A DNA stretch of 64,000 nucleotides from Glaciozyma antarctica PI12 (GCA_002917775.1 KZ627149.1:1301600-1365599); one strand, 5' to 3'. Counted from the first letter of the stretch, positions 43,869 to 55,041 are shown. A program made the numbers and translations. Notes: generated from the sequence alone by a model not told the origin.

Positions 43869-45381
43869 ATGGTCAAACCGTCTCTTAAATCAAAGCCAGT
43901 CCGCGCCGCTTTAATCACCGACCTGCTCTCCAAGCTCTCGACCGCCTCTGCAAGCCTTCGCGCTCTCCCTTCGACGCCAGACGGGCCCGCCGGATCCGAC
44001 ATCTTCAAGCGTCTCAAGAGCCAAGGGTCACGCTCGTGCCAGGATCTTCTTCAGGCCTTGCGACTCGTCTGGGGTACGCATTTGGAAAACGCCGGGATCC
44101 CCTTGGGCGAGATAACGCAGGGCGTCGAGGTCGTGGAGGACCTGTTCCTGTCCGTTCAGGTGGGGAGAGGAGGGGTGGCAGAGGCGGACGCGGAGGAGAG
44201 TGCAGAGGTGATCAGGTGACTCAGCGCTCTTACGGAGGCGATTGAGGACCGAGTTCAGATCGAGAGGTGAGCTGGCGGCTGAGGGCAGCTTGAGAGGGGA
44301 GTACGAGCTGACCGCGCTTCTCGCAGGGTCAAGACGGCGGCCGTAGCAGCTTCTCCAGCTGTTCTCAAGTACAAGAAGGTGCAGTTGGAGGTCTCGCCGT
44401 CGCCATTTCTTTCCCCCGTCAAGCGTGCTCGACTCTCCACCGGCAACCCCAGGTTCGCTCCTTCCTCACGCGCCGGTCCCTTGCGCCAGCGCTGAAACCC
44501 ATCTTACGCAGCTCGAAACAATCTTTCCGAACGAAGCAGTCGCCGCCCCCCGCTCGTAGGACGTCCGGCCGACTCAGCTTGCCCAACAAAGGCGCCTCGA
44601 CTCCCGCTCTCGCCGGCGCTTCCTCCTCTCGCAAGGCCTTCTCCCCTGCTGCTAAGCCCTCGTCACGGCTCGGTCATTCTACCGCTACCTTTGCAACGGC
44701 GAACACCTCTCGACGACTCTCAACTCGGCACAATCGCGCACGAGGGAGTTTGGAAGCGCCGACTCAGTCTTCTTCGCAGCCGTGTTCGAAGCGACGGCGC
44801 GTGGAACTAAAAGCTCGTCCGGATTCAGCGGAGTCGGAGGCGGAGGTGGAGGCGGAGGAGAAGGAGGAGGGAGAAGCGGGCGACGGTATTCTCAACCTGC
44901 AGACTGGGCAGGCAATGCTGGCCTTCTACGCTGCCCAAAAGCAATGGTGGCCTGTCGTCGTATGTAGCGCCTCAATACACGCGCAAAAGCCTTGCTAACG
45001 CTGCAGTCCTCGACTCGGAATCCGGCGACGAGTGGTGGTGGGAGGAGGTGGAAGGGCCCGACGTGTACGGAGCCGTGCTCGCCAAGACGCTTCCAACTGG
45101 CGCACACCGGTGCTTAGTATCTCTCGCGACGCCACGCAGCTGCTAATCTTGGAGGTGATTCCTGCAGGAGGTGGTTCGCGCCCGAAGATATCAAGCCGCT
45201 CGCTCGCTCTGTCCAAGTCCCCGCTGGGCTAACTTCCAACGACGAGAAAATTTACAAGGAGGGCTTGACTCTCGCCAACAGCAAGAAGAAGCTCAAGTCT
45301 TGGTTTGCGAAACCGACGCTTTTGGAGATGGAGCTCAAGAGGGACCATGATGCGGGGGAGGCGCTCGGCGGGAGGGCTTGA
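43869..45381 (+). CDS. PWWP-like domain protein, tandem copy A
   Basis: The start MVKPSLKSKPVRAALITDLL leads into a helical N-terminal domain (SLRALPSTPDG, IFKRLKSQGSRSCQDLLQAL, VEVVEDLFLSV). A Ser/Arg-rich nuclear-type linker follows (CSKRRRVELK resembles a nuclear localisation signal), then an acidic patch. Last comes a PWWP-like module: QKQWWPVV, VLDSESGDEWWWEEVEGPD and WFAPEDIKPL. PWWP modules bind methylated histone tails and DNA. I infer a chromatin role. Introns are short. At the intron between WWPVV and VLDSES (about 44,960-45,006) all possible GT donors leave the wrong phase, so one base seems missing near the acceptor. The TGA is at 45,379-45,381. The next gene is its paralog, only 150 bp downstream. 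Confidence 0.7.
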
Positions 45382-45531
45382 TATATCTCTCTGTTCTTGC
45401 TTTACTTCAATTTATACGCTGTTGTTTACGTCGCTGTTAACTTGAGAACGATTCGAGCAGAAGACGGGCAGCGGGACCTGCGAGGCCCAAACTCGCCTCG
45501 CCTTAGACCTCCTCTCACCCGCACACACTCC

Positions 45532-47060
45532 ATGGCTACACACGCCATGGCAACCGAGCCCGCATGGATCCGCAAGCGCGTTCAGCGCCGCCTCACTGAC
45601 CTCACCAGAGGTATCAACGCTCTCCCTCCCTCTACCGAGCGCGGAGTAGTCTGCGGGGACGACCGCTTCCGTCTCTTGCTCGACGCGGACACCCTCTCTT
45701 GCGCCGACCTCCTCAGCGCTCTTGAGACTACTTGGAGGGGCAGGCCTTCCCTCCGAGACGTTCCGGTCGAGGCGATCAAGCTGGGGGAGGACGGAGTCGG
45801 GACGCTGCTGGCGCTCTTCTGGAAGGTCGGAGCGGACGAGTTGGCAAAGAAGGAGCTGGAGAACCCCGATTATGTTGATGGCTGGCTGCTTGCACTCATT
45901 CGGGCTGTCGATGGACGTGCGAAGCTCGAAAGGTGAGTTGAGAACGCTCGTGGCGACGAGGCGAGGCAGCTGACTTTCCTCGCTTTGCGCGACGCACAGG
46001 GACAAGATGAGTGCGTCGAGCAGGGCCTCGCCCAATGAGAACAGCTACGAACCTCCACCGAAGCCCAAACCAGCTCCTGCGAAGTTCTGCCCGCCGACGG
46101 GACGGCAAGGCTCGACGACTTCACCGAGTGCTGCGAAAGTGCCAGCGAGGTGCGCTCTTCGCTCTGTAGCTTTCGGTCCTCGCTAAGCTGATCCATTTTA
46201 TATGGAAAGGGCTGCAGCATCTCGACCTGCGGAACCGGTCGCTTCGGAAGGGAATCGGAGGTCCGGCCGCTTCAGCTCGAACGCTCGCGCTCAAGGCAGT
46301 CCCGAAGCCTCGACTCCCGCTCCTGCCCGCCCATCTCGCGCTTGAAACCACTCTACCTCGACGACTCGCTCCGCCACCTCGATTCGCGCCTCCCCACGCC
46401 GCCAGCGCAGCCACTCTCCCGAGCTCGGCAGCGAGCATCGCAACTCCTCCTCTCCCACTCCTCCGGCGAGGCGCGCGCGTGCTGAGGTCGATGAGAAGCC
46501 GGAGCAGGGAATCGTTGGCTCGGATGATGGGAGCCTGTCGTACGTTTCGGAGAACGAGAGCGACGCGTGGGTGCCGCGAATCGTTTTGGCCGAGTTCCCG
46601 GATTGGGGATGGTGGCCGTCAATTGTGCGTTGCTGCTCTTTGCACGGTGGAAAGCTCGCTAACGCACCATCCAAGGTTCTCGACTCGAATTCGGAGGAGG
46701 AGTGGTGGTGGGCGAAGGTCGAAGGGACGAGGACTAAGCAGTCTCTCCTCGTCAAGTGCATTCCTGCGGGAGCAGATTGGTGAGCGAGTTTTACTCGCAA
46801 GCGTTTCTCGCAGCCGCTGAATCTGTATCGTTCTCAGGCGGTGGAACTCTCCGAGCCACATTCGTGAGCTCAGGGATTCGGACGGAGTTCCGAGCGACCT
46901 CAAGGACGACGGCGACAGGCAACTGCACAAGAACGGCCTCAAGATTGCGCGGGATGCGGAACGGTTGCGAGTGTGGGTGGGCGAACCGACGGATGCGGAG
47001 GTGGAGGACGAGATTAAGTGGCGCGCGGCGGAGAAGAAGAGGAAGGGGAGGAGAAACTAG
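45532..47060 (+). CDS. PWWP-like domain protein, tandem copy B
   Basis: It has the same layout as copy A: a helical N-terminal domain (RVQRRLTDLTRGINALPPST, LLSALETTWRGRPSLRDVPV, LLALIRAVDGRAKLERDKM), a Ser/Pro/Arg linker, and a PWWP-like end. That end reads RIVLAEFPDWGWWPSI, VLDSNSEEEWWWAKVEGTR, CIPAGADWRWNSPSHIRELR, then a helical tail ending EKKRKGRRN. The intron between WWPSI and VLDSNS lies at the same place as in copy A, and here the phase is correct. An in-frame TGA (46,343-46,345) sits in the linker after PARPSRA, with clear coding on both sides, so the gene is either mutated, misread at one base, or split. Downstream Met codons are few. The TAG is at 47,058-47,060. Confidence 0.7.
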
Positions 47061-47240
47061 CGTGGGATGGGCTGGGGCACGAGGGTCGAATAGCAGCGCG
47101 TTGAAACGGTGTTGATCTGTACAACAATTTCGGAGAGAAACGCCAAAGAATAACGAAAACAGCTGCGCTTGCGATGCAGAACTACAGAACTAAGCCCACC
47201 GACCTCGCAGCGTCGACCTGCGACGTCGACCCAGAGCGCC

Positions 47241-50072
47241 TCACGGCGCCGACTCCCTCAACCTCCATACCCCACCCAGCACCTCCTGCCGCTCATCCTC
47301 GTCCAGCCCCTCCTCCTCCACAATCGCCGCCTCCAAGTCGTCCAGCAGCATTCCCCAGACCTGCGTTCCAAATCAGCATCGCACGGATCGAGAATCCAGA
47401 AGGATACGACGTACCTGACCACGCGTAGTCCCGAAAAAGGAAGCGAGCTTCTGCGCCTTCTTGACCGTCCTGAACTGAGGTCCTTGCGACGAGCTCCTGC
47501 TCATTCCCGGCGACGACAACCTCGAAGAAGCGATCCAGTCTCCTCCCGACGTCGAATCCCGAATCGTCGAACCCCGCACCGAAGGAACCTCGGAACCGCG
47601 CTTCGACTCGGGCACGAAAGCCGAACTCGTCGACGACTGCATCGAAGGCCGAACGTCCTCGACCTCCTGATCCGAGTCGGAGAACTCAAGTGGGTCGTAC
47701 GTCGGCGAATCGACGCTCCCCTTCACAGATTCGGCGCGCAGAGTCCGGACGTCCGATTCGCGAGCGTACTCCCTTGCGATATCATCCAACGCATCGGGGT
47801 CCCGCTCGATGAGGTATTGGAGGCTGACGATGGAGGTGCGGTAGCTGTCAATCGAGGAGGAGCTGGAGAGGGGGCGGGATTGGCGCGAGAAGGAGTGGAG
47901 CGAGGAGAGGTCGGAGATGGAGCGTTGGTGCGGGATTCGGGGACGGGCGAGGTAGAGGGAGGTCGGTGGGAGGTCACCGAAGAGCTGTGCGTAGCGAAGG
48001 GTTAGCGAGATTGCTAGAGAAAGAGAGAGCAGACACACCTGTTCGAGCTTGCGGGCTTTCGCCATTCCCCTGACTGGTTCAACAGGCGCGATCAGCGACG
48101 GCACCTCCCTCGCTACCGAGCTTTCCTCCCTCTCCACCTCCGCACCCCTCGTCTCAGCCCCCCTACTACCCCTCCTACCAATCCCCAACGCCTTCTTCAA
48201 AATACCTCCAATCCCCTTCCTCCCCGCACCTCCCGCCCTCCCTCCCACCTCCTCATTCAACGCCAAATGCGCAGGAACCTTCTCCCCCAATAACCGCTGC
48301 ACTTTCGCGAGCTTCCGACGGCGTTCTTCGCGAACTAGGTCGGGCGTACCGCCGAGCGCGGAGAAGGAGGAGGCGTTCGGGATCGTAGGGCGGAAGGATT
48401 CGGTGGAGGGGGTCGGAGGGATAGGCGACGAGGAGGAGCGAGCCATCATGCTCGAGCCGAAAGGTCGAACGAAATCGAATTCGTGCGGCGACGTTGGGGA
48501 GGGAGGAGGGATCGAATGTCGTCGACCGGCGGGGCGAGAAACGTCGAGTGAACGAAGCCCGACGCGAAGAGTTCGCCGTTCGTCCAGTGGCGCACCAAGG
48601 AGGTTCTGGAGCTTGCGGGTCCGGCGAACGTGGTCACGACGTTCTTCAGGGGTAAGGGTGTTGGTCTTTTCGAAGTCGCTGTGGGAGGGAGAAGGAGGGG
48701 CGGGAGCGAGGTTGGCGAAAGGGGTGTGCGAAGGGGTTGGGAGGAGCTGAGAGGGCGTGTGGATGCTTGATGGAGCGGAGGGGCGGAGGAGAGGGAGGAT
48801 GGAGGATGAGGTTGAGTTGAGGCGACGGTGGAGGGCGGGAGTTGAGGGGGTGGAGGAGGAGATGGAGGAGAGAGAGACGGGGCGCATGCGACGAGGGGGT
48901 TCGGAGAGTGGCCGACGAGGGGGTTCGGAGAGTGGCGGGAGGTCTTCGACGCTGTGCGATCGCTGGTCGTAGAGGCTTTGATCAAAAGGGGCGTGAACGG
49001 CTTTGATGAGAAGCTGGCGGTTTTGAAAGTTGTCTGCGAGAACGTCGGAGGTCAGGCAAGTCCGCAAGTTGCGAGGGGCGAGAGAGATTGCGCACCTCCA
49101 AAGATCCACCGAAGCTTGTCGTCGCGCTTCTGAATCGATGCACTCGCTTTTTGTAATCCATCGACAATCTCCTTCTCCTCCTCCTCCTCCTCGACAAACA
49201 CTGCGACAGGCTGAGCAAAGTACGCTTTGATCGCCCGGTCGTCGCCGTCGCCACTCGCGTGCCTGTCGCCGACCGCCTTGAACGCCTCGCTCCCAAAAAA
49301 GTGCTCCAAGATCGTAGCAAGAACGCTCCGGAAGGTCTGAATACTCGGCGCCTTTGAATGCGCTGCGGCACGGCGACGGGAAGCGAGAGTCGAGAAGAGA
49401 TTGGCGAGGAGAGAGTGGGGGAGGAGAGGAGGAAGTGGGAGTGCGAGGAGGGTAGAGATAGGAGGAGGCGAGGGTGATAGGTAGGAGTAGGCGGAGAGGG
49501 CGGCGTTGGAGAGGAGCGAGCGGGCGGTGGGAGTGTAGGAGGTGCTTGCGCAAAGTGCGGCGAGGGAAGGGACGACGGCGGTGGGGATGTGGAGGGGCGA
49601 GAGCCAGGCGTTCAGCTCGTTCCCTGAGGTCGGATAGAGGTACTAAACACGCACGTCAGCTCCAGCTCCCCTCCTAGCAGCTCCGAACAGCTCGACTCAC
49701 CACTTCGGCGATGTATGAGCTCCACTCGTCCCAGTCGCTCTCCTCCTCGTCCTCCGTTTTGTAGTGTTCGTAGCTGTTTCCCTCCCGAGCAGTCTCCGCC
49801 GCGTCCGCCTGCTCTCCCTCGTCCCCTCTTCCTCCCCACTTCGAGGCGACCCCTGTCGAACTCGAGCTGCTCCCGTCGTGGTCGGGCGCAGGCGGAGTGT
49901 CGCGTAGGAAGACAAGGGCGTCGAGTAGGAAGAGTAGGACTGGTAGAGTTCCGGCGGGGGAGTTGGGTGACGAGTGCTGAGCTTGAGGAGTGCGGAGAGC
50001 TGCGCGGGCGAGCTCGAGTAGGCCTGGTCTGGATGAGAGGGCTGTGAGGAACGAGTTGGGCGGGGACGCCAT
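47241..50072 (-). CDS. Large protein with four KLxxLLG-type repeats, function unknown
   Basis: The N-terminal part (from MASPPNSFLTALSSRPGLLE) is helical and rich in Leu/Ala, with acidic inserts. It includes FRSVLATILEHFFGSEAF and ASASIQKRDDKLRWIFGD. The second half is Ser/Pro-rich and carries four related motifs: RRTRKLQNLLGAPLD, RRRKLAKVQRLLGEKVP, MAKARKLEQLFGDLPP and VKKAQKLASFFGTTRG. The last is followed by VWGMLLDDLEAAIVEEE. I do not recognise a named family, although LGExVP-type motifs recur in basidiomycete proteins of unknown role; such short helical motifs could be docking sites. Four introns are visible, all short: near 49,698-49,643, 49,092-49,035, 48,040-47,985 and 47,415-47,356. 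The stop TGA is at 47,243-47,241. A 24-nt direct duplication lies in the coding sequence. Confidence 0.72.
48890..48937 (-). repeat. 24-nt direct duplication inside the KLxxLLG gene
   Basis: The unit beginning GACGAGGGGGTTCGGAGAGT occurs twice back to back with one or two differences at the end, and encodes PLSEPPRR twice. This is a recent in-frame minisatellite step in a disordered region. Confidence 0.8.
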
Positions 50073-51420
50073 CTGTAGCTGCTGTTCTTGCAGTCTGAGC
50101 CTGGTGGACTCTGGAGGAGAAGAAGAGGCACTTGGAATGAATAAAGGGGGACGGCGGAGGCTCGAGCGTAAGACAAAAGTAACAAGCTCGCCTGTATTGT
50201 TTGTATTGACTTCCTTAACTTTTCAGATCTCGCACAGAACAGCTTGAGCGAGGGAGAAGGAACTCGTTGCCAGTTATACAGCGCAGCAGCTCATTTTTCA
50301 GCGAAAGAATGCTCGAAAATGAACGACAGCAGCGCCGCCCATCCCGCCTCGAAGCCTTCTGAGGGGAGTATCTACGGAGTAGTACCTCACAGCAAGGCTC
50401 CGTTCCATGCCAACATGAGCTAAAAACCTCCGCTACACTGCAGTGAATTCATTTCAGAGCTCCCAGAGCTCGAACCAAGCTCAGGCCCTTTGCTCCCTGT
50501 CAGACACTCTCGCCACCAGCAATGTCCAAGTTCTCGGTTTGGTTCCACGTGAAGCGTCTCCAATACCAACTGAACGACTTTGAGAGCAGCAGCAGAAGCG
50601 CGCTGTGGAGTTAAGCAGTGCTGAGGCGCCCAAGAGCCGTTTCAAGATCGAATCGCGCCAGCGAGCTCCTCTACTCTGCGAGAACGAAGGGCTGCTTTCG
50701 TCGCTGGCTCCGAAGCTCCGAGCTTTGTAGTTCAACACTCCCCAGACCAGTGGAAACCAGGTAGAGAGAAGGCGATCAAGGAGGGAGGAGGGAGGGAGTC
50801 TTTTGAAAGCGGTTCGCAACGCGCGAAGCGGATCTCGTGGAGTAGCGAGCTCCAGCAGAACTTTGACGGCTTCAAAGTGCGGTTCTTTTGCTGGGAATGC
50901 TACCTCCTCATGGGCGCAAACGAACCCTCGTCAAAGCGTTTTCCCTAAAACGGACGCCCCCTCCGCGGACGTGGTCCCTCCACCGCACGATCCTGATCCA
51001 CCTGTTGACTCGCGCGTCTTCCTGTTCCCTATTCTCCAGATCAATCTTCCCCCCCCTTCAGCCTGGCCCCTCGTTCGTCGCCCGATGCCCTCACAAGCTG
51101 ACGGATCGGGTCGATGGCGGACTGCCACCGAAAATGTCGCTTCCGTGCGCCGTTGTGCGATTGGTTGGATCTCGTTCCGACGGCCGTCCGATGCAGGGCG
51201 AAACTAGTGGAGTTTAAGGCGTACACAACAGGCGGGGGCGAAAGGGCGTACTGAGGCCAAGTCGAGTTCGATCGGAGGCCGGACTGAGCTTGGGGCCTTC
51301 TCAGCCCGTGTGCCGATCCGCGAAGAAGTTCGTCTTTGAGGAGACTGCTCAGGCTCTCTTCATCAGACCATACTCGCTGCCGAACTCACGAACCAACACA
51401 CCAAAACAACTAACACAGCA
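50073..51420. promoter_or_regulatory. 1.35-kb divergent promoter region before SNZ
   Basis: It separates the start of the KLxxLLG gene (minus strand) from the SNZ start (plus strand). The last 35 bp before 51,421 are an ACCAACACACC/AACTAACAC leader. No gene was recognised; the open frames are short and lack motifs. Region 50,270-50,470 is AT-richer than its surroundings. Confidence 0.4.
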
Positions 51421-52871
51421 ATGGCACCTCAGGCACTCGACGCTTCGGCCAGCACTCCCGTCGCTCCCCTCTACCACGAGACGCTCGGCGGTGGAACTTT
51501 CAAGATCAAGGTAAGCCTGCTCTGCTCCCCCAGCGCTTTTGAAGCAGCACTAACGCCACCACCGATACAGAGCGGACTCGCTCAGATGCTCAAGGGAGGA
51601 GTCATCAGTGCGTTCCACCTCACCGCGCCGCTCCCCCAGGGTTCCCCGCTAACGATCTCGAGCAGTGGATGTCATCAACGCCGACCAGGCTCGTTTGGCC
51701 GAGGCCGCTGGTGCTTGCGCCGTCATGGTGCGTTCGAAGCTGCCTATATGAGAGGAGGGGAAGCTGATCAGGACTCTTGCAGGCTCTCGAGCGCGTTCCT
51801 TCTGATATCCGCCGCGATGGAGGAGTCGCTCGCATGAGTGACCCTCAGATGATCAAGGAGATCATGGAGGCTGTTTCCATTCCCGTGCGTGTCCTGTACC
51901 AGCGAGCGAGGGAGGCAGGAGCTGACGGTGGATTCGCAGGTCATGGCCAAGTCCCGCATCGGACACATTGTCGAGGCTCAGATCCTCCAGGCCATCGGCG
52001 TTGACTACATCGATGAGTGAGCCAAGCTGGATGAGACGGCAGAAGGAAGCAAGCTGACGAATGAACGCAGGTCCGAGGTACTCACTCCCGCCGACCCATC
52101 CCTTCACGTCGACAAGCACGTGCGTTGACTCGATCTTTCCTCCTCAAACGGGTGTTGACTCTTGCTTCCGACGCAGTCCTTCAACGTTCCCTTCGTGTGT
52201 GGCTGCAAGGATCTCGGAGAGGCTCTCCGCCGTATCTCTGAGGGTGCCGCGATGATCCGCACCAAGGGTGAGTTCGCTGCCCCTTCTCCCGTACAACACA
52301 GCTAACTTGAGGTACGCAGGCGAGGCTGGAACCGGAAACGTCATCGAGGCCGTCCGCCACGCCCGCATGGTGTCGACTCAGATCCGTCGCGCGTCCACCA
52401 TGACCGAGGCAGAGCTCTACTCGTTCGCAAAAGAGCTTTCGGCACCTTTCGAGCTCCTCAAGCAGGTCGCCAAGGCCGGTCGTCTACCCGTTGTCATGTT
52501 CTCCGCTGGAGGAATCGCCACTCCCGCAGATGCTGCTGTGCGTTCTTCCTCTCTCGGTCGCGAGATCGCAGTCTGACTTTGGTTCTTCGACGCAGCTCAT
52601 GATGCAGCTCGGTTGTGACGGTGTCTTCGTGTACGTTCCCTCCTCGCTCCCTCCTGCTGCGCCTGCGCTGACATCGCTCCTCAACAGCGGCTCTGGTATC
52701 TTCAAGTCCTCCGATCCCGCCGCCCTCGCCAAGGCGATTGTCGCCGCCACCACCCACTACAACGACCCCCAGATCCTCGCCGACGTCTGCACTGGACTTG
52801 GACCTGGAATGTTTGGAGAGGGTAAGTTGGGAGGACCTGGAGTCGAGATGACTGCCGATAGGGGATACTAG
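51421..52871 (+). CDS. SNZ1: Pyridoxal 5'-phosphate synthase, PdxS/SNZ subunit
   Basis: The protein is the highly conserved PdxS barrel: [114 protein letters not shown] and [18 protein letters not shown]. It ends with [20 protein letters not shown]-type and [20 protein letters not shown] blocks. The conserved Lys residues for ribose 5-phosphate and imine chemistry are in place (MAKSRIG, TKGEAGTG). It makes PLP from ribose 5-phosphate, glyceraldehyde 3-phosphate and ammonia supplied by SNO, and acts in the cytosol. Eight short introns break it, all with GTGCGT/GTGAGT-like donors. The TAG is at 52,869-52,871. Its partner SNO lies about 7 kb further on, on the other strand. Confidence 0.97.
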
Positions 52872-53065
52872 TTGCGTCGCGTAATCATTTGCATTGTTCT
52901 CGTTCGTTCGCTCATCATTTGTTGAGAGAGACTGCTGTGCCGGTGCTCGAAGCTGAGCTGCTTTCTAGGCTGCGAGAGTGATCTCTCGCTCAGTTCGAGC
53001 GCGTGCTCTTCGCGGTTGACATGGCACTGATTTGATTCCGCATCCCTTCTCAATCCTCCCGATCC

Positions 53066-53419
53066 CTAGTTCCTGTTCCCCTTATTACTCTCCACAATCG
53101 GCTCCATAATCTCCTCCATCTTTGACGACTGCCCATTCTCGATCGGCGTCTGCTCTCTCCATCAGCTCTCCCTTCCCCCCTTTCAAACGAGAGAGGAGCT
53201 CACATCCCGAATCATCCAATACGCCCCAATCATGGAGAGCGCTGCGATGCCGAATACGAAGGGCGTACGGGAGGGACCACGTTCGATATCGACGGGTTGG
53301 GAGGAGGGGGTGGAGAGGCGGCGGGAGAGGCGGAGCTGTGTCGTGTTAGCTGTGGTTTGAGCAGGAGAGGATGGACGTACGGAGCTCTTGGGGAGGGTGC
53401 GGAGGACGAGGAGGGACAT
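53066..53419 (-). CDS. Small mitochondrial-type single-helix protein, copy A
   Basis: The start MSLLVLRTLPKSS is followed, after a 45-nt intron (GTACGT donor, AGCTAACAC branch, CACAG acceptor), by LRLSRRLSTPSSQPVDIERG. This is Arg/Ser/Leu-rich and acid-poor at first, like a mitochondrial presequence. One membrane helix follows (FVFGIAALSMIGAYWMI), then a second short intron, and a tail ending SSKMEEIMEPIVESNKGNRN at TAG 53,068-53,066. The length is about 80 residues. Together these suggest a small inner-membrane protein; I cannot name it. Copy B, in the same orientation about 380 bp away, shares the helix position and the EEIMxPxVESNKGNR tail, and its introns interrupt the same places. Confidence 0.7.
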
Positions 53420-53800
53420 GCTGGCGAGAGGGATGGTGGAAGGAGAGCGAGGACCGTCATCGAGTTGATCTTTAGTTTCGTTGTTCGTGCTTTGTAAGCC
53501 CTGGAGGAGTTCGAAGGGGGAGCGGTGGATGTGGCTTTCCCTCCTGCCATCGACGACAGCTGAGCTTCGCGACGAACGCAGCGCGGCCTGCTCCCACCGA
53601 CGAGTCGACCAGCGCCGGACTCCGACGACCTCGCTCGACCTCTCCTGCGCTCCAATCCTGCTCTACGTCCTCGCTGCGATTTCAGCTCACGCCCGACGTC
53701 GCGGTACTCTCACTTGGAGCACCACATCGAAACCAGAGGAACCGCACAGACTTCAATTCGCAACAACTTCTGCGCCTCCCTTCTCCACCAACCTCACACC
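53420..53800. promoter_or_regulatory. Promoter of small mitochondrial-type protein A
   Basis: This 381-bp segment between the two same-strand small genes holds the promoter of copy A and the 3' UTR of copy B. No other gene was seen. Confidence 0.4.
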
Positions 53801-54170
53801 TCAACTCCTGTTCCCCTTGTTGCTCTCCACAACGGGCTGCATAATCTCCTCCACCTTCGACGAAGCCGGCGTCTCAACCTTTGTCTGCTCTTCATCAGCT
53901 CCTCACTCTCCAATCAAGGAAGGCGGGGACTCACGTCGCGAGCGAGGTAGTACGCTCCCATGAACGTGACGGCGACGAGTCCGAGGACGTAGGGAGAGCG
54001 CGAGGTACCGCGTTCGGCGTTGATGGGTTCGGCGCTGGGACTTCCTGGGGAGGAGGGGGTTGCGATAGAGCGGGAGAGAGGGCGAGCGAGCTATCGAGCG
54101 GGCGTCAGTGCAGGAAGCGGTACGGTGGGAGAGAGCGTACGGGGAGCTGGGTGCGGATGCGGGTAAGCAT
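53801..54170 (-). CDS. Small mitochondrial-type single-helix protein, copy B
   Basis: The protein is MLTRIRTQLP, then (after a 49-nt GTACGC...GATAG intron) LARPLSRSIATPSSPGSPSA, EPINAERGTSRSPYVLGLVA, VTFMGAYYLARD. After a second intron (GTGAGT donor, GAGCTGATG branch, GAGCAG acceptor) come TKVETPASSKVEEIMQPVVE and SNKGNRS, with TGA at 53,803-53,801. The Arg-rich start suggests mitochondrial import; one membrane helix spans GLVAVTFMGAYYLA. The conserved block VEEIMQPVVESNKGNR is shared with copy A. It is unnamed to me. The open frame is only a few dozen codons per exon, so it would be missed by length filters. Confidence 0.7.
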
Positions 54171-54303
54171 GGTGAGTTTGTGCAGGTGGTGCAGGGAGCG
54201 TGTAGGAGGGAGAGAGACTCGGACGGGGAGGAGAGCGTCACCTTCCGCCCCTGTCTCTTCCCCTATGCCACCTGGAAATAAAATGTGATTAAAAGTATTC
54301 GAA

Positions 54304-55041
54304 TTAATTGACACCACGCGGCGTTGCCGTATCGACTCCGAACGCCTTGCGGTCGCCATCTCCTCCTCCCTCCGCCCCTCCCAGCCTCTGCCGACCTCCT
54401 CCAGGGCTTATCCAAACTCTCCTCATCACCCAATACCCAGCGACGAAAGAGCCATGTTCAACTAAACCCGCCCAACCCCTCCACGCGGTCAACTCGACAA
54501 GGTCCTCTCCTCTAGCCCTGGATGCCACCCTTCCCGAGTCTGTCCCTCCAGTGCTCCCTCGATCAGGACACTACAGCTCGTGAGTCCCAGCTCTCGCTTT
54601 GCTGGAGGACAGCGCGGGGAACGCTGCTGGGACGGAGTCGAAGGCGTGACTGCCGAGAGGGGGTTGACCAGGCCCTCGGTGTTCTCTCCTTCGGCGATGG
54701 CGCTGGCGATGGGGTTGGACAGAGGTGACGGTCAGGAACGGTTGGGTGGATCTTGACGCCTGCCGCGGTGGGGGAAGACCAGGATCCGAGAGAGCACCTT
54801 GGCGCGGGAACGCCGGTAGCAGAGTAGAGGGCCGAGATCAATTGCTGGGGAGCAACGCAGAGGAGCAGTCCTACGAGCGATCTAGCGCACGCGTATGCAG
54901 CAGCACGAACAAACTCGATGGAGCTGCCACTTGGACGAAAGCGCGCTAACTCATCTTGACTCGTCCTCCCTATCAGGCACCTCTCTCTCGTTCGGACCCG
55001 ACTTGGATCTCATCACCCTCGGCGTCCCCCACCCTATCCAT
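54304..55041 (-). CDS. Probable multi-exon membrane protein hidden in short ORFs
   Basis: Read on the minus strand from an ATG at 55,041, exon 1 encodes MDRVGDAEGDEIQVGSERE. A very short intron (GTGCCT...GTTAG, about 35 nt) would join it to ARFRPSGSSIEFVRAAAYAC, ARSLVGLLLCVAPQQLISAL and YSATGVPAP, a clear amphipathic/hydrophobic coding stretch. Another intron (branch CCTGACCG) leads to AIAEGENTEGLVNPLSAVTP and a basic linker. A third (GTGTCCTG...CATCCAG) leads to RARGEDLVELTAWRGWAGLV and EHGSFVAGYWVMRRVWISPG, ending ATPRGVN at TAA 54,306-54,304. All joins keep frame, but donor quality is mixed and the first intron is shorter than usual, so boundaries are tentative. Family unknown. Confidence 0.5.

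Noticed and set aside
47169-48005. A plus-strand frame opposite the KLxxLLG gene
   Set aside because: Arg/His-rich shadow; the minus strand carries repeated conserved motifs and proper introns.
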